33,258 nucleotides of DNA from an uncultured Acetatifactor sp. (GCA_944383825.1 CALWRA010000002.1:1-33258); one strand, 5' to 3'. Shown: positions 7,408-15,985, counted from the first letter of the stretch. Numbers and translations are program-made. Notes: generated by a model from the sequence alone, not told the origin.

Positions 7408-8457
7408 ATGGAAAAAGTAAGAAATATCGCAATATTTTTCGGCGGATGTTCCCCTGAATACAGTGTGTCGCTTGATTCCGCCTACAGCGTGATAAGCGGC
7501 ATAAACAGGGAAAAATACAAACCGGTGCCGGTGGGAATTTCCAGGCAGGGCGACTGGTTTTATTTTAAGGGGGATGCGGAGAAAATCAGAGAGGATAAAT
7601 GGATGCAGAAGGATTGTGTTCCGGCCTGCCTGTCCTTAAGCCGTAGCAACAGGTGTCTGTATATCTTTGAGAAGAACGGTGTGGAAAGAATTCCTCTTGC
7701 AGGAGCTTTTCCTGTGCTGCATGGAAAAAACGGAGAGGACGGCACTTTGCAGGGAGCCATTGAGCTTGCGGGCATTCCGCTGATTGGATGCGGAGTGTTG
7801 GCTTCGTCCCTCTGTATGGACAAGGATCGGGCCCACAAGCTTGCGGCGGCGGCAGGCATACCTGTTCCAAAGTCCTTTGTGGCAGGGAGAGAGACGCCCA
7901 AAGATGCGCTTTATACTTTTGGAGAGTCGGCCGGGTATCCCCTTTTTGTAAAACCTGTCAGGGCCGGCTCATCCTTCGGCGTGACAAAGGTCTCCTGCAG
8001 GGAAAGGCTTCCTGCGGCTGTGGGACAGGCCTTTGCCTACGATGATCACGTAATTCTGGAGGAAAACATAGAAGGCTTTGAGGTGGGGTGCGCCGTAATG
8101 GGAACAGATAGCCTGACTACGGGACAGGTAGACGAGATTGAGCTTTCGGGAGATTTTTTTGACTTTGAAGAAAAATATACCCTGAAAACCTCAGCTATTT
8201 ACGTACCGGCCCGAATTGCCCCCGGAAAGGCCCATGAGATCAGGGAAACGGCAAAAAGGATTTACAAAGCTCTGGGATGCAGCGGCTTTGCCAGAGTAGA
8301 TATGTTTCTTACACCCCAGGGAAAAATTTATTTCAATGAAGTGAATACAATCCCCGGATTTACACAGCACAGCAGGTTTCCGGGTATGATGAAAGCGGCA
8401 GGTATTTCCTTTGAGGAAATACTGGACCGGATTATTGGAGAGGCAGTGAGAGAATGA
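7408..8457 (+). CDS. vanG: VanG-type D-alanine:D-serine ligase
   Basis: The 349-residue ATP-grasp ligase should make D-Ala-D-Ser in the cytosol for low-affinity glycopeptide targets. It opens with IAIFFGGCSPEYSVSLDSA. FPVLHGKNGEDGTLQG, CMDKDRAHKL, FVKPVRAGSSFGVTKV, INGFEVGCAV-like EGFEVGCAVMG, and FNEVNTIPGFTQHSR are close to VanG of the vanG clusters. FDFEEKYTLKTSAIYVPARI carries the Glu-Lys-Tyr in the loop associated with D-Ser rather than D-lactate specificity. The start at 7408 follows GAGAGGAAA. A two-codon ATG-TGA lies at 7402-7407 just before it. The end overlaps vanXY by ATGA. It is a chromosomal-type vanG cluster. Actual resistance cannot be inferred from sequence alone. Confidence 0.93.
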   Translation: MEKVRNIAIFFGGCSPEYSVSLDSAYSVISGINREKYKPVPVGISRQGDWFYFKGDAEKIREDKWMQKDCVPACLSLSRSNRCLYIFEKNGVERIPLAGAFPVLHGKNGEDGTLQGAIELAGIPLIGCGVLASSLCMDKDRAHKLAAAAGIPVPKSFVAGRETPKDALYTFGESAGYPLFVKPVRAGSSFGVTKVSCRERLPAAVGQAFAYDDHVILEENIEGFEVGCAVMGTDSLTTGQVDEIELSGDFFDFEEKYTLKTSAIYVPARIAPGKAHEIRETAKRIYKALGCSGFARVDMFLTPQGKIYFNEVNTIPGFTQHSRFPGMMKAAGISFEEILDRIIGEAVRE

Positions 8458-9236
8458 ACCGAATGTTATTAAAGAGAGAGGATGTTTATAAAGGCAACCT
8501 GATTTTGGTAAATAAAAAATATGGATGCGGAGAGTTCGGAAAAGAAGATTTGATTCCAGTGCGGGAGGAAAGGTATGGTGTGCTGCTGCGTCAAAGAGCA
8601 GTAGTGCTGCTCGCCAGTTTGATGGAGGAAATACGAGGCTGGAACGGCATTGTTCCGGTGAGCGGATTTCGCTCCATTCAGGAGCAGCAGAAGATATGGG
8701 ACGGCTCTCTTCTGGAAAATGGAAAGGAGTTTACGGAAAAATTTGTGGCTCTTCCGGGACACAGTGAGCATCAGACAGGACTGGCTATTGATCTGGGGGT
8801 GAAAATGAAGAAAATTGATTTTATCTGTCCTGCCTTTCCTTACAGTGGAATTTGTCAGACTTTCCGGGAAAGGGCGGCGGACTATGGGTTTGTGGAACGC
8901 TATCCCAAAGGGAAGGAAGACATAACAGGAATTGGGCATGAGCCTTGGCATTTCCGTTATGTGGGGGTTCCTCACGCTGCAGTTATGGCGCAGAAGGAGC
9001 TGACGCTGGAGGAATATGTTGATTTCCTGAAAGGATACGCCTTTGGAGAAAACCCTTTTGTATATGAACAGAAGGGACGCTGGGTGGAAATATCCTATTT
9101 GCCGCTGCCCGATGAGAGCAGAGAAATTCTCTTGGATGACAGAAGACCCTACTCCATATCGGGAAATAATATGGACGGATGTATTATCACCCAATGGGAG
9201 TCGAAAACCGCTTCCGGGAGGAGGAATAGCGCATGA
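8454..9236 (+). CDS. vanXY: VanXY-type D,D-dipeptidase/D,D-carboxypeptidase
   Basis: The 260-residue M15-family zinc peptidase should remove D-Ala-D-Ala dipeptide and terminal D-Ala from precursors, so that D-Ala-D-Ser ends predominate. The zinc-site motif SEHQTGLAIDLG gives His106 and Asp113. GHEPWHFRYVG gives catalytic Glu163 and ligand His166. GFRS (Arg73) is the usual substrate-binding arginine. No signal peptide or membrane segment is visible, which fits the cytosolic bifunctional VanXY rather than membrane-bound VanY. A C-terminal extension of about 70 residues (from about residue 190) follows the catalytic core. The gene overlaps vanG and vanT by ATGA at both ends. Confidence 0.92.
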   Translation: MNRMLLKREDVYKGNLILVNKKYGCGEFGKEDLIPVREERYGVLLRQRAVVLLASLMEEIRGWNGIVPVSGFRSIQEQQKIWDGSLLENGKEFTEKFVALPGHSEHQTGLAIDLGVKMKKIDFICPAFPYSGICQTFRERAADYGFVERYPKGKEDITGIGHEPWHFRYVGVPHAAVMAQKELTLEEYVDFLKGYAFGENPFVYEQKGRWVEISYLPLPDESREILLDDRRPYSISGNNMDGCIITQWESKTASGRRNSA

Positions 9237-11374
9237 CAACAAAAGAAAGCTCACCAAAGCTGGGAGGACTGGACATTTTCAGAGTGGCGGCGGCAGCATT
9301 GGTGGTGGCAATACACACCTCTCCCCTGGCGGATGTCAGCGCCGGGGCTGACTTTTTTCTCACAAGGATTCTAGCCAGAACAGCGGTTCCCTTTTTTTTG
9401 ATGGTGACAGGACAATTTGTTTTGGGTAAAAAGGGAATTTGGCGTCATGTAAAAAAGCTACTGTTATTGTACGCGGGAACCATACTGCTATATCTTCCCA
9501 TAGGGATTTATGCGGGACATTTTGAAGAGGTAGGGCCATGTCATGTCTTAAAAATGCTGGTGTTTGATGGAACCTTTTACCATTTGTGGTATTTTCCTGC
9601 ATGTATTCTGGGAATCGGAATAATATGTGCGCTTGAACGAATTTTTCCTCATAAGCTTGTATTAGCCTCCTGTGTTGTCCTTTATATCCTAGGGCTTTTG
9701 GGAGACAGCTATTTTGGCCTTCTATCCTATATACCGGGGGCGGAGGCTTTCTATGAACGGATATTTACGGTTTCCTCCTACACGCGCAACGGACTGTTTT
9801 TTGCCCCCGTTTTTCTGTATTTGGGAAAGATTCTTGGGAGAAACTTCCTCCAAAAAGGGTTTTGGACGCCTTTGAAAAATCCCCGCCTTTGTGTGGCTGC
9901 ATTCAGCGCTTTTTTCGGGCTGATGACGGCGGAGGGCTTTATTCTTCGTTTTTTTGCACTCCAAAGGCATGACAGTATGTATATTTTTCTGATCCCCTCC
10001 ATGATTTTTCTGTACAGCTGGATTCTGGCTTGGCAGATCAGACCCCGGCGCAGGATGCGGACGCTGTCCGCATGGGTCTATATCCTGCATCCGGGCATGA
10101 TCGTTGCGGTGAGGGGGGCTGCTGAGATATTGGGATTTGATTCTTTTTTGGTGGAAAATAATCTGGTACATTATGCGGCGGTGCTTACCGGATCGTTTGC
10201 GTCGGCGGCAGCTGCTATGGCAGTCTTTGCGCTGGCAAAGCCGCCTCGTCCCTATCCTGGGGCCAGAGCGTGGATAGAGCTGGATAGAGAAGCGCTGGGG
10301 GAAAATGTACGGACGCTTCAGAAAAGCCTGCCTCAGGGCTGCAGGCTGATGCCCGCTGTAAAAGCCGACGCTTATGGACATGGGGCGGTTCTGATTGCAA
10401 GGCAATTGAACGGATTGGGTGTGAAAGCCTTTTGTGTGGCGTCGGCTGCGGAGGGCGCTGAGCTTAGGAAAAACGGAATTAAAGGTGAAATTCTTGTGCT
10501 GGGATACACCCACCCTGAGGATCTTGCACTGATTATTCGGTACCGCCTGATTCAGACGGTGGTGGATACAGAGTATGGGAGGCTTTTGGAAAAACATCTG
10601 AATAGATCGGTTGCCGTACACATTGCGGTAGATACGGGAATGCACAGACTTGGAGTGCCCTATGACGATATAGAGGCTTTCCGGGAAATTTACGGAAGAA
10701 GGAAGCTGAAGATTCAGGGGATTTTTACTCATCTGTGTGCTGACGACACAAACAGACCTCAGGACAGGAAATATACACAGATGCAGGCGGAAAGATTTTA
10801 CCGGACGGTGGAGGGGCTGAGGCGGGAGGGATTCCCCTGTTCCAGCATTCATATATCGGCAAGCTATGGTATTTTAAATTATCCTGAGCTTCAGGGAGAT
10901 TATGCAAGGGTGGGAATCGCTTTGTACGGTGTTCTCAGCACAAAGAAGGATGGTCTGGCAAGCAGACTTCCTCTAAAGCCGGTGCTTTCCCTGAAGGCAA
11001 GAGTGGCTGCGGTCAAAAAACTCAGTCCCGGAGAGGCGGCGGGGTATGGGCTTTGCTTCGTGGCGGAGAGGGAAACGACCATTGCAATCCTTACCATTGG
11101 CTATGCGGATGGCTTGCCACGAGCGCTGTCCTGCCAGAATGGGGCTGTGCTGATCAACGGATGCAGAGCTTCTGTGATAGGCAGAATCTGTATGGATCAG
11201 ACCATAGTGGATGTGAGTGGTATCAGCCATGTGCGTCCCGGGGATGTGGCGGTTCTGATCGGAAAAAGCGGGGAAGAGGAAATTACCGCAGGGGATTTGG
11301 CTCTCCAGGCGGATACTATCACAAATGAAGTCCTGAGCCGTTTGGGCAGGAGACTGGAAAGAGTAATGCTATGA
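9233..11374 (+). CDS. vanT: VanT-type membrane-bound serine/alanine racemase
   Basis: The 713-residue protein is a fusion typical of VanT. An N-terminal acyltransferase-3-like multi-pass membrane domain (about residues 1-335, with FRVAAAALVVAIHTSPLADV and roughly ten hydrophobic segments) is followed by an alanine-racemase-type PLP domain (about residues 344-713). The PLP lysine lies in AVKADAYGHG (about residue 377), and GEAAGYGLCF holds the expected second catalytic tyrosine (about residue 604). VAVHIAVDTGMHRLGV and ARVGIALYGV are further family landmarks. The racemase side makes D-Ser for VanG, and the membrane domain is thought to aid L-Ser uptake. ATGA overlaps couple it to vanXY before it and the C39-like gene after it. 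Confidence 0.93.
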   Translation: MTTKESSPKLGGLDIFRVAAAALVVAIHTSPLADVSAGADFFLTRILARTAVPFFLMVTGQFVLGKKGIWRHVKKLLLLYAGTILLYLPIGIYAGHFEEVGPCHVLKMLVFDGTFYHLWYFPACILGIGIICALERIFPHKLVLASCVVLYILGLLGDSYFGLLSYIPGAEAFYERIFTVSSYTRNGLFFAPVFLYLGKILGRNFLQKGFWTPLKNPRLCVAAFSAFFGLMTAEGFILRFFALQRHDSMYIFLIPSMIFLYSWILAWQIRPRRRMRTLSAWVYILHPGMIVAVRGAAEILGFDSFLVENNLVHYAAVLTGSFASAAAAMAVFALAKPPRPYPGARAWIELDREALGENVRTLQKSLPQGCRLMPAVKADAYGHGAVLIARQLNGLGVKAFCVASAAEGAELRKNGIKGEILVLGYTHPEDLALIIRYRLIQTVVDTEYGRLLEKHLNRSVAVHIAVDTGMHRLGVPYDDIEAFREIYGRRKLKIQGIFTHLCADDTNRPQDRKYTQMQAERFYRTVEGLRREGFPCSSIHISASYGILNYPELQGDYARVGIALYGVLSTKKDGLASRLPLKPVLSLKARVAAVKKLSPGEAAGYGLCFVAERETTIAILTIGYADGLPRALSCQNGAVLINGCRASVIGRICMDQTIVDVSGISHVRPGDVAVLIGKSGEEEITAGDLALQADTITNEVLSRLGRRLERVML

Positions 11375-12228
11375 GAACAGAGACAATGAATAGAGCGCAA
11401 TACAGAAGAGTACAGGAACAGAAAAGGCGAAAGGCCATTAGGAGACGCCGTATCAGGAGAATACGCATGGGATGCAGAATGGTATTTGCCGTCGTACTGG
11501 CGGGAATTTGCATAAAGCTGCTGGGAGTTTTGGGATTGTTCCAAGCCGCAGAAGAAATTCTGCCTTTTTTCGCAGGAAAAGAGGATGAGGAGATAAACGC
11601 CATTTTGGAGGATGCGTCGGCATATCCTCCGGAGCTTTTGGAAGCCCTTCAGAGGAATCCGGAGCTTCTGGAATTTGTAAAAGGCTATCCTGAATCGGAT
11701 GGACGCGTTGCGGGCGGCTTGAGTCAGGAAGAGTTGTCAGAGGAATTTCCGCTTCTTTTACAATATGATGGCCGTTGGGGCTATGCGTCTTTCGGAGACG
11801 ATAATATCGCTTTATCCGGCTGTGCGCCTGCCTGCCTGTCCATGGTGGCGGTGGCGCTGACGGGAAACAGTGAGGTCTCGCCGGATGTAGTGGCGGATTA
11901 TGCTATGGATCAGGGTTATTATCAGGCGGGAGTAGGAACCATGTGGAGCTTGATGACTCAGGGAGCGGAAGCTTTTGGAGTACAAGGTAGAGAGATTAAT
12001 CTGGATAGAAATGTGGTTTTTTCCGAACTGGAAGCCGGTCATCCCATCATCTGCAGTATGAGGCCGGGAGATTTTACCACCACGGGGCATTTTATTGTGC
12101 TGACCAAAGCCCAAGATGGTATGATCAGCGTAAACGACCCCTTCAGCCGGGAGCGCAGCTCCAGGCTCTGGGATTATGAGACCCTGGAATATCAGATTAA
12201 AAATCTGTGGTCCTTTACGGCCTTGTAA
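11371..12228 (+). CDS. Membrane-anchored C39-like cysteine peptidase, fifth gene of the van operon
   Basis: The 285-residue protein has a very basic N-terminus (about residues 8-33, many Arg/Lys), one membrane segment (about residues 37-57) and a C-terminal domain resembling Peptidase_C39_2. The domain shows a candidate oxyanion Gln131 in LLLQYDGRWGYASF, Cys151 in LSGCAPACLSM, His240 in GHFIVL and Asp256 in VNDPFS, so the catalytic set looks complete. The basic-in topology puts the domain outside the membrane. Its start overlaps the vanT stop by ATGA, so it belongs to the van operon although it is not one of the usual vanG-cluster genes. It could trim a peptide, cross-bridge or surface protein. 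No substrate can be named. It might be a non-peptidase C39-fold protein. Confidence 0.8.
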   Translation: MRTETMNRAQYRRVQEQKRRKAIRRRRIRRIRMGCRMVFAVVLAGICIKLLGVLGLFQAAEEILPFFAGKEDEEINAILEDASAYPPELLEALQRNPELLEFVKGYPESDGRVAGGLSQEELSEEFPLLLQYDGRWGYASFGDDNIALSGCAPACLSMVAVALTGNSEVSPDVVADYAMDQGYYQAGVGTMWSLMTQGAEAFGVQGREINLDRNVVFSELEAGHPIICSMRPGDFTTTGHFIVLTKAQDGMISVNDPFSRERSSRLWDYETLEYQIKNLWSFTAL

Positions 12229-12314
12229 CAGACAATTGACCCGATTAGACGGGTTCTAATCAGAGTAAAATGAACAATCGGATGCAAATAAAGCGCAGTT
12301 TTGTCAATATTTTG

Positions 12315-12344
12315 TTGAAAAGGACAGGATATCCGTGCTATAAC
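12315..12344 (+). promoter_or_regulatory. candidate promoter of the DUF3842 gene
   Basis: TTGAAA (12315-12320) and TATAAC (12339-12344) are separated by 18 bases, 74 bases before the DUF3842 start. A short inverted repeat (GATTAG/CTAATC, 12243-12261) lies upstream and may be the weak end of the van operon. Confidence 0.5.
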
Positions 12345-12417
12345 AGAAGCTGAGAGAAGCAGACTAAGGCGAACAGAGCCGTTCTACAGCAATGAAAAGA
12401 GCACAGGGTGAATTGGG

Positions 12418-12828
12418 ATGAAAATTATGATTATGGATGGACAGGGCGGCGGTGTGGGCCGATGCCTTGCAGAGGAACTTAAAGCGAGACTACCTAAGGC
12501 GCAGCTTCTGGCGGTGGGAACCAATGCCATGGCCACAGCCAATATGATGAAAGGCGGTGCGGAAAGCGGCGCTACCGGAGAAAACGCCGTAGTGTTCAAC
12601 AGCGGCAGAGTAGATGTGATCGTAGGGCCGGTAGGGATCATTATGGCCAACGCCATGATGGGAGAGATTACACCCAAAATGGCGGAGGCGGTGTCCTCCA
12701 GCGACGCCAGGCTTTATCTGATTCCCATGAATAAGTGCAGGGCGCAGATTGTGGGGCAGGAAAACCGAAGGATGTCGGAATATATTGCGGAAGCAGCGAG
12801 GATGATTATAAATGACACAAAGGAATAA
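12418..12828 (+). CDS. DUF3842 family protein
   Basis: The 136-residue protein matches the DUF3842 type found in Clostridia. It has a glycine-rich start (MIMDGQGGGVGRCLAEEL) that looks like a nucleotide-binding beta-alpha unit. GTNAMATANMMKGGA and VDVIVGPVGIIMANAMMGEI follow, then YLIPMNKC near the C-terminus. It is soluble, with no signal or membrane segment. The function is unknown. The fold is probably Rossmann-like. A ribosome binding site is only weakly visible (AGGGTGAATTGGG before ATG). It stands between the van operon and the shikimate operon with its own candidate promoter. Confidence 0.75.
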   Translation: MKIMIMDGQGGGVGRCLAEELKARLPKAQLLAVGTNAMATANMMKGGAESGATGENAVVFNSGRVDVIVGPVGIIMANAMMGEITPKMAEAVSSSDARLYLIPMNKCRAQIVGQENRRMSEYIAEAARMIINDTKE

Positions 12829-12863
12829 AACAGAGAGAGGACGTGGGAGAGAGCAGATGATAA

Positions 12864-12893
12864 TTGACAGTGCGCCCGGTTGACTGCTATCAT
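12864..12893 (+). promoter_or_regulatory. promoter of the yqeG-aroE-aroK-aroQ operon
   Basis: A perfect TTGACA (12864-12869), an 18-base spacer and TATCAT (12888-12893) preceded by TGC (extended -10) lie 42 bases before the yqeG start. Confidence 0.7.
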
Positions 12894-12934
12894 AAGGTTA
12901 TATGATTTGAAGAGGAATTTAAGGTGGGATTGAA

Positions 12935-13459
12935 ATGCTGGAACAGTTTTATCCTGATCACGAGGCGGATTCTGCATATGATATTGACTATAATGCACTG
13001 TACGAAAAGGGATGCCGGGGGATTATATTTGACATCGACAATACGCTGGTTCCTCATGGAGCTCCTGCAGACGGGAGGGTAAAGCGTCTGGTGAAAGAGC
13101 TGAAGGCTATGGGAATGGGAGTGCTTTTTCTTTCCAACAATAAGGAGCCGAGAGTTAAAAGCTTCAGTATCCAGGCTGGAGGCGATTATATTTTCAAGGC
13201 GGGAAAGCCTGGCGCACCAGGATATATTCGGGCGATGAAAAAGCTCGGTACAACGCCGGAAAGCACTGTGTTTGTAGGAGATCAGCTTTTTACCGACATC
13301 TGGGGCGCAAAAAGGGCGGGAGTCGAGTCGTATCTGGTAAAGCCCATTCATCCCAAGGAGGAAATACAGATTGTTCTGAAGCGCCGTCTGGAAAAAATTG
13401 TGCTTTATTTTTATCATAAGAATGGGGAGGCGCTGAAATCAAACAATGAGGAGCATTAA
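12935..13459 (+). CDS. yqeG: YqeG family HAD-type phosphatase
   Basis: The 174-residue soluble protein is a HAD-superfamily IIIA phosphatase of the YqeG type. Motif I is IIFDIDNTLVPHG (Asp nucleophile plus Asp+2), motif II is VLFLSNN, the motif III lysine is in FKAGKPGAPGYIRAM, and motif IV is VFVGDQLFTDIWGAKRAG. The opening FYPDHEADSAYDIDYNALYE is typical of the family. In Bacillus the gene lies beside yqeH and aroE. Here it is followed directly by aroE with no yqeH. The start follows AAGGTGGG. Its last 14 bases overlap aroE. The physiological substrate is unknown. Confidence 0.88.
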   Translation: MLEQFYPDHEADSAYDIDYNALYEKGCRGIIFDIDNTLVPHGAPADGRVKRLVKELKAMGMGVLFLSNNKEPRVKSFSIQAGGDYIFKAGKPGAPGYIRAMKKLGTTPESTVFVGDQLFTDIWGAKRAGVESYLVKPIHPKEEIQIVLKRRLEKIVLYFYHKNGEALKSNNEEH

Positions 13460-14318
13460 CGGATATACGAGAACCTGCGGGCTGCTGGGCAATCCTGTGG
13501 AACATACCCTTTCTCCTGTTATCCATAATTTTCTGACGGAGAAGATGGGAGAAGGATTTGTGTATGTGCCCTTCCGTGTGCAGGAGGATAAACTTGCAGA
13601 GGCGGTGAAAGGAGCGTTTGCCCTGAATCTTTTGGGGCTGAATGTGACGGTTCCCTATAAGAGCGCGGTGATTCCTTATTTGCAGGAATTGGATCCGTTG
13701 GCGGAGCGGATTGGGGCGGTCAACACGCTGGTAAGATGTGAGAAAGGATTTAAAGGATATAATACGGATATGCCGGGACTCTACAGAGCAATGTGCGCAG
13801 ATGGTGTGAGGATGGAAGGGGTAAAGGCGCTTCTTTTGGGTGCCGGCGGCGTAGCAAAGGCTGCGGCCATGCTGCTGGCGCAAAAAGGGGCGGACAGTAT
13901 TGTAATCCTGAACAGAACGTTAGAGAGGGCTGCGCAGGTGGCAGATACAGTAAATCAATTTGCCGGACGACGGATTGCCGATGCAATGATGCTGACAGAG
14001 CATGAAAGGCTTTCCCGGGATGGCAAGTATCTGGCCATACAGGCTACAAATCTGGGAATGTTTCCCGATACGGCCGGCGTGGCTGTAGAGGACGAGTCCT
14101 TTTATGACAGAATAGATACGGGCTATGACCTGATTTTCAATCCATGGGAAACGAAATTTATGAAGCTGGTAAAATCCCGGGGAGGGAGAGCCTTTAACGG
14201 CTCCAAGATGCTGCTCTATCAAGGCATTATCGCTTATGAGCTTTGGACGGGCCGGATTGTGGAGGAACCTCTGGCCGAAGCTGCGTATCAAAAAATGATG
14301 GAGGCCATGAAGTTGTAA
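13446..14318 (+). CDS. aroE: Shikimate dehydrogenase
   Basis: The 290-residue enzyme should reduce 3-dehydroshikimate to shikimate with NADPH. The substrate-binding domain has GLLGNPVEHTLSPVIHN and LNVTVPYKSAVIPYL with the catalytic Lys. GYNTDMPGLYRA holds the Asp of the NTD motif. The Rossmann region has LLLGAGGVAKAAAMLL and VILNRTLERA. The usual NATPLGM reads QATNLGMFPD, a mild variation also seen in clostridial paralogues. FNPWETKFMKLVKSRGGRAF and GSKMLLYQG complete the C-terminal part. It overlaps yqeG by 14 bases, so translation is probably coupled. Together with aroK and aroQ it covers three steps of the chorismate pathway. Confidence 0.9.
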   Translation: MRSINGYTRTCGLLGNPVEHTLSPVIHNFLTEKMGEGFVYVPFRVQEDKLAEAVKGAFALNLLGLNVTVPYKSAVIPYLQELDPLAERIGAVNTLVRCEKGFKGYNTDMPGLYRAMCADGVRMEGVKALLLGAGGVAKAAAMLLAQKGADSIVILNRTLERAAQVADTVNQFAGRRIADAMMLTEHERLSRDGKYLAIQATNLGMFPDTAGVAVEDESFYDRIDTGYDLIFNPWETKFMKLVKSRGGRAFNGSKMLLYQGIIAYELWTGRIVEEPLAEAAYQKMMEAMKL

Positions 14319-14381
14319 CGTGTACGCCAGAGAGCGGCGCTTTGGACAAAAGAGGAAGGGAACGGGAAGAAAGGGCCAAAG

Positions 14382-14936
14382 GTGCAAAATGCGATGAAGC
14401 GGAAAGAAAATGTGATTCTGACTGGATTCATGGGATGCGGAAAAACAACCATAGGCGTAAAGCTTTCCTACCGCCTGCGGATGACGCTGGAGGATACGGA
14501 CAAGCTGATAGAGAGAAGAGAGAAGAAAAGCATCGGTGAGATCTTTGCCCAGGATGGGGAAGAGGCTTTCCGGAAAATGGAAACGGCTCTTTTAAAAGAG
14601 ATCGGGGACAGAAACTACACGCAGATTATTTCCGTGGGGGGAGGCACTCCCATAAGCCCGGAAAACCGGCGGATATTGCAGGAGTGCGGTACGGTGGTAT
14701 ATTTGGAGATCAGCCCGGGGCTGGTGTATGAAAGGCTTAAGGAAGACACTACAAGACCGCTTCTTCAGGGAGGGAACGTGCTTTCCAAAATCACGGCGCT
14801 TATGGAAGAGCGCCGCCGTGCCTATGAAGAGTGTGCGGATATTGTGGTTCGGGTGGACGGTAAGGAAATGGAAGATATTCTGGAAGAAATTGTGGATGGG
14901 CTGGATAGCATGAAAGCAAAATGGAGGCAAAAGTGA
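14382..14936 (+). CDS. aroK: Shikimate kinase
   Basis: The product (up to 184 residues) is a shikimate kinase, which phosphorylates shikimate at the 3-hydroxyl with ATP. It has the Walker A motif GFMGCGKTT, EDTDKLIERREKKSIGEIF with the shikimate-binding Asp, EEAFRKMETALL with the binding Arg, VSVGGGTPISPENR, and the lid arginine in DTTRPLL. The frame can begin at GTG 14382 or ATG 14394. The first is nearer the purine-rich tract, while the second gives a more usual start. It overlaps aroQ by 16 bases. Confidence 0.9.
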   Translation: MQNAMKRKENVILTGFMGCGKTTIGVKLSYRLRMTLEDTDKLIERREKKSIGEIFAQDGEEAFRKMETALLKEIGDRNYTQIISVGGGTPISPENRRILQECGTVVYLEISPGLVYERLKEDTTRPLLQGGNVLSKITALMEERRRAYEECADIVVRVDGKEMEDILEEIVDGLDSMKAKWRQK

Positions 14937-15373
14937 AAATACTAGTGATTAACGGACCGAACATTAATTTTTTGGGGATTCGGGAGAAGCATATCTATGG
15001 AGCGCAGGACTATGAACACCTTTTGAGACTGATTTCAGGTAAGGAAGCGGAGACAGACAGTGAGATTACAGTATTTCAGAGCAACCATGAAGGAGCTATC
15101 ATAGACAGGATACAGGAGGCTTATTCGGATGGCACGGAGGGAATTGTGATCAATCCGGGAGCCTACACCCATTACAGCTATGCAATTCGGGATGCTCTGG
15201 CCAGTATTGATATTCCCAAGGTGGAAATTCATATTTCGGATATTACAAAGCGTGAGGAGTTCAGAAAGGTATCGGTGACGGCCCCGGTCTGCCAGAAGCA
15301 GATTTACGGACAGGGGCTTGACGGCTATCTTCAGGCGATTGACTTTCTTTTAGATTATAATCAGAAGAGCTGA
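14921..15373 (+). CDS. aroQ: Type II 3-dehydroquinate dehydratase
   Basis: The 150-residue enzyme converts 3-dehydroquinate to 3-dehydroshikimate and normally forms a dodecamer. Family landmarks are ILVINGPNINFLGIREKHIYG (with the lid Arg and catalytic Tyr), FQSNHEGAIIDRI, INPGAYTHYSYAIRDAL, VEIHISDITKREEFRKVS and IYGQGLDGYLQAI. FQSNHEG has Gln where many homologues have Glu, and VEIHISDI has Asp where Asn is usual. Neither removes a catalytic residue. The gene ends the operon. A strong terminator follows. Confidence 0.92.
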   Translation: MEAKVKILVINGPNINFLGIREKHIYGAQDYEHLLRLISGKEAETDSEITVFQSNHEGAIIDRIQEAYSDGTEGIVINPGAYTHYSYAIRDALASIDIPKVEIHISDITKREEFRKVSVTAPVCQKQIYGQGLDGYLQAIDFLLDYNQKS

Positions 15374-15379
15374 TTACTT

Positions 15380-15428
15380 CCGGCAGCTGCCGCTATGTGA
15401 AAACGGCGGCATGCCGGATATTTTTTTT
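15380..15428 (+). terminator. intrinsic terminator of the shikimate operon
   Basis: CCGGCA-GCTGCCG (from 15380) pairs imperfectly with CGGCGGCATGCCGG (ending 15417), followed by ATATTTTTTTT. It begins 6 bases after the aroQ stop. Confidence 0.8.
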
Positions 15429-15433
15429 GGAGA

Positions 15434-15460
15434 GGAAACTTTTTTCTCTGCAGTGGTGTC
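15434..15460 (+). promoter_or_regulatory. candidate ECF-type promoter, possibly autoregulatory
   Basis: GGAAAC (15434-15439) and TGTC (15457-15460) with a 17-base spacer resemble the AAC/CGTC pattern of Bacillus ECF sigma promoters. They lie 30 bases upstream of the sigma factor start. No good housekeeping promoter was seen here. Confidence 0.35.
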
Positions 15461-15490
15461 TAATCATTAGAAAACCAAAGAAGGAGGTGT

Positions 15491-15985
15491 ATGAGCAGTA
15501 TGCTTTTTCCGGAAAAAGGCAGAAAAGAACAGAAGGTGGAAGAAATTTTACTTCATAATTATAACAGCTATTTCCGGCTGGCTTACAGCTATGTGCGCAA
15601 TGAGGCGGATGCAGGGGATATTGTGCAGAATGGCGCTTATAAGGCGATACTTCACAGTAGTTCTTTGAGAAATGCAGAATATGCGTCAACCTGGGTGTAC
15701 CGAATTATGCTCAATGAGATATTCCGCTTCCTGAAAAAGGAAAAGCAGTTGTCATATGAAGAACAGGCCATGGAGGAGGGAAGAGAGGATGTCTACAGAG
15801 ACATTGATCTGTACAGAGCCCTGGATGGTCTTCCCGGCCAGGACAAGGCCGTGATTGAGCTAAAATATTTCGAGGATATGAAGCTCAGTGAAATTGCGGA
15901 GGTGCTTGGCGAAAATGTAAATACGGTAAAAAGCCGTTTGTACAGAGGGCTGAAAAAGCTAAGGCTGGAGCTGTCGGATAACTGA
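15491..15985 (+). CDS. ECF-type RNA polymerase sigma factor (SigV-like)
   Basis: The 164-residue protein has sigma region 2 (YNSYFRLAYSYVRNEADAGDIVQNGAYKA in three short helices) and region 4 (LPGQDKAVIELKYF, LSEIAEVLGENVNTVKSRLYRG). It lacks region 3, as ECF sigma factors do. It should direct RNA polymerase to envelope-stress genes. The next gene, 21 bases downstream, encodes an RsiV-like membrane anti-sigma factor, which points to a SigV-type, lysozyme-responsive system. The start follows AAGGAGGTG. A second ATG (M4) is possible but less well spaced. Confidence 0.88.
   Translation: MSSMLFPEKGRKEQKVEEILLHNYNSYFRLAYSYVRNEADAGDIVQNGAYKAILHSSSLRNAEYASTWVYRIMLNEIFRFLKKEKQLSYEEQAMEEGREDVYRDIDLYRALDGLPGQDKAVIELKYFEDMKLSEIAEVLGENVNTVKSRLYRGLKKLRLELSDN

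Noticed and set aside
8469..9257. 262-residue minus-strand frame opposite vanXY
   Set aside because: Shadow of vanXY. No recognisable domain or start signal.
9722..10852. 376-residue minus-strand frame opposite vanT
   Set aside because: Its composition (rich in Arg, His, Pro, Ser) is that of a shadow frame, and vanT motifs fill the other strand.
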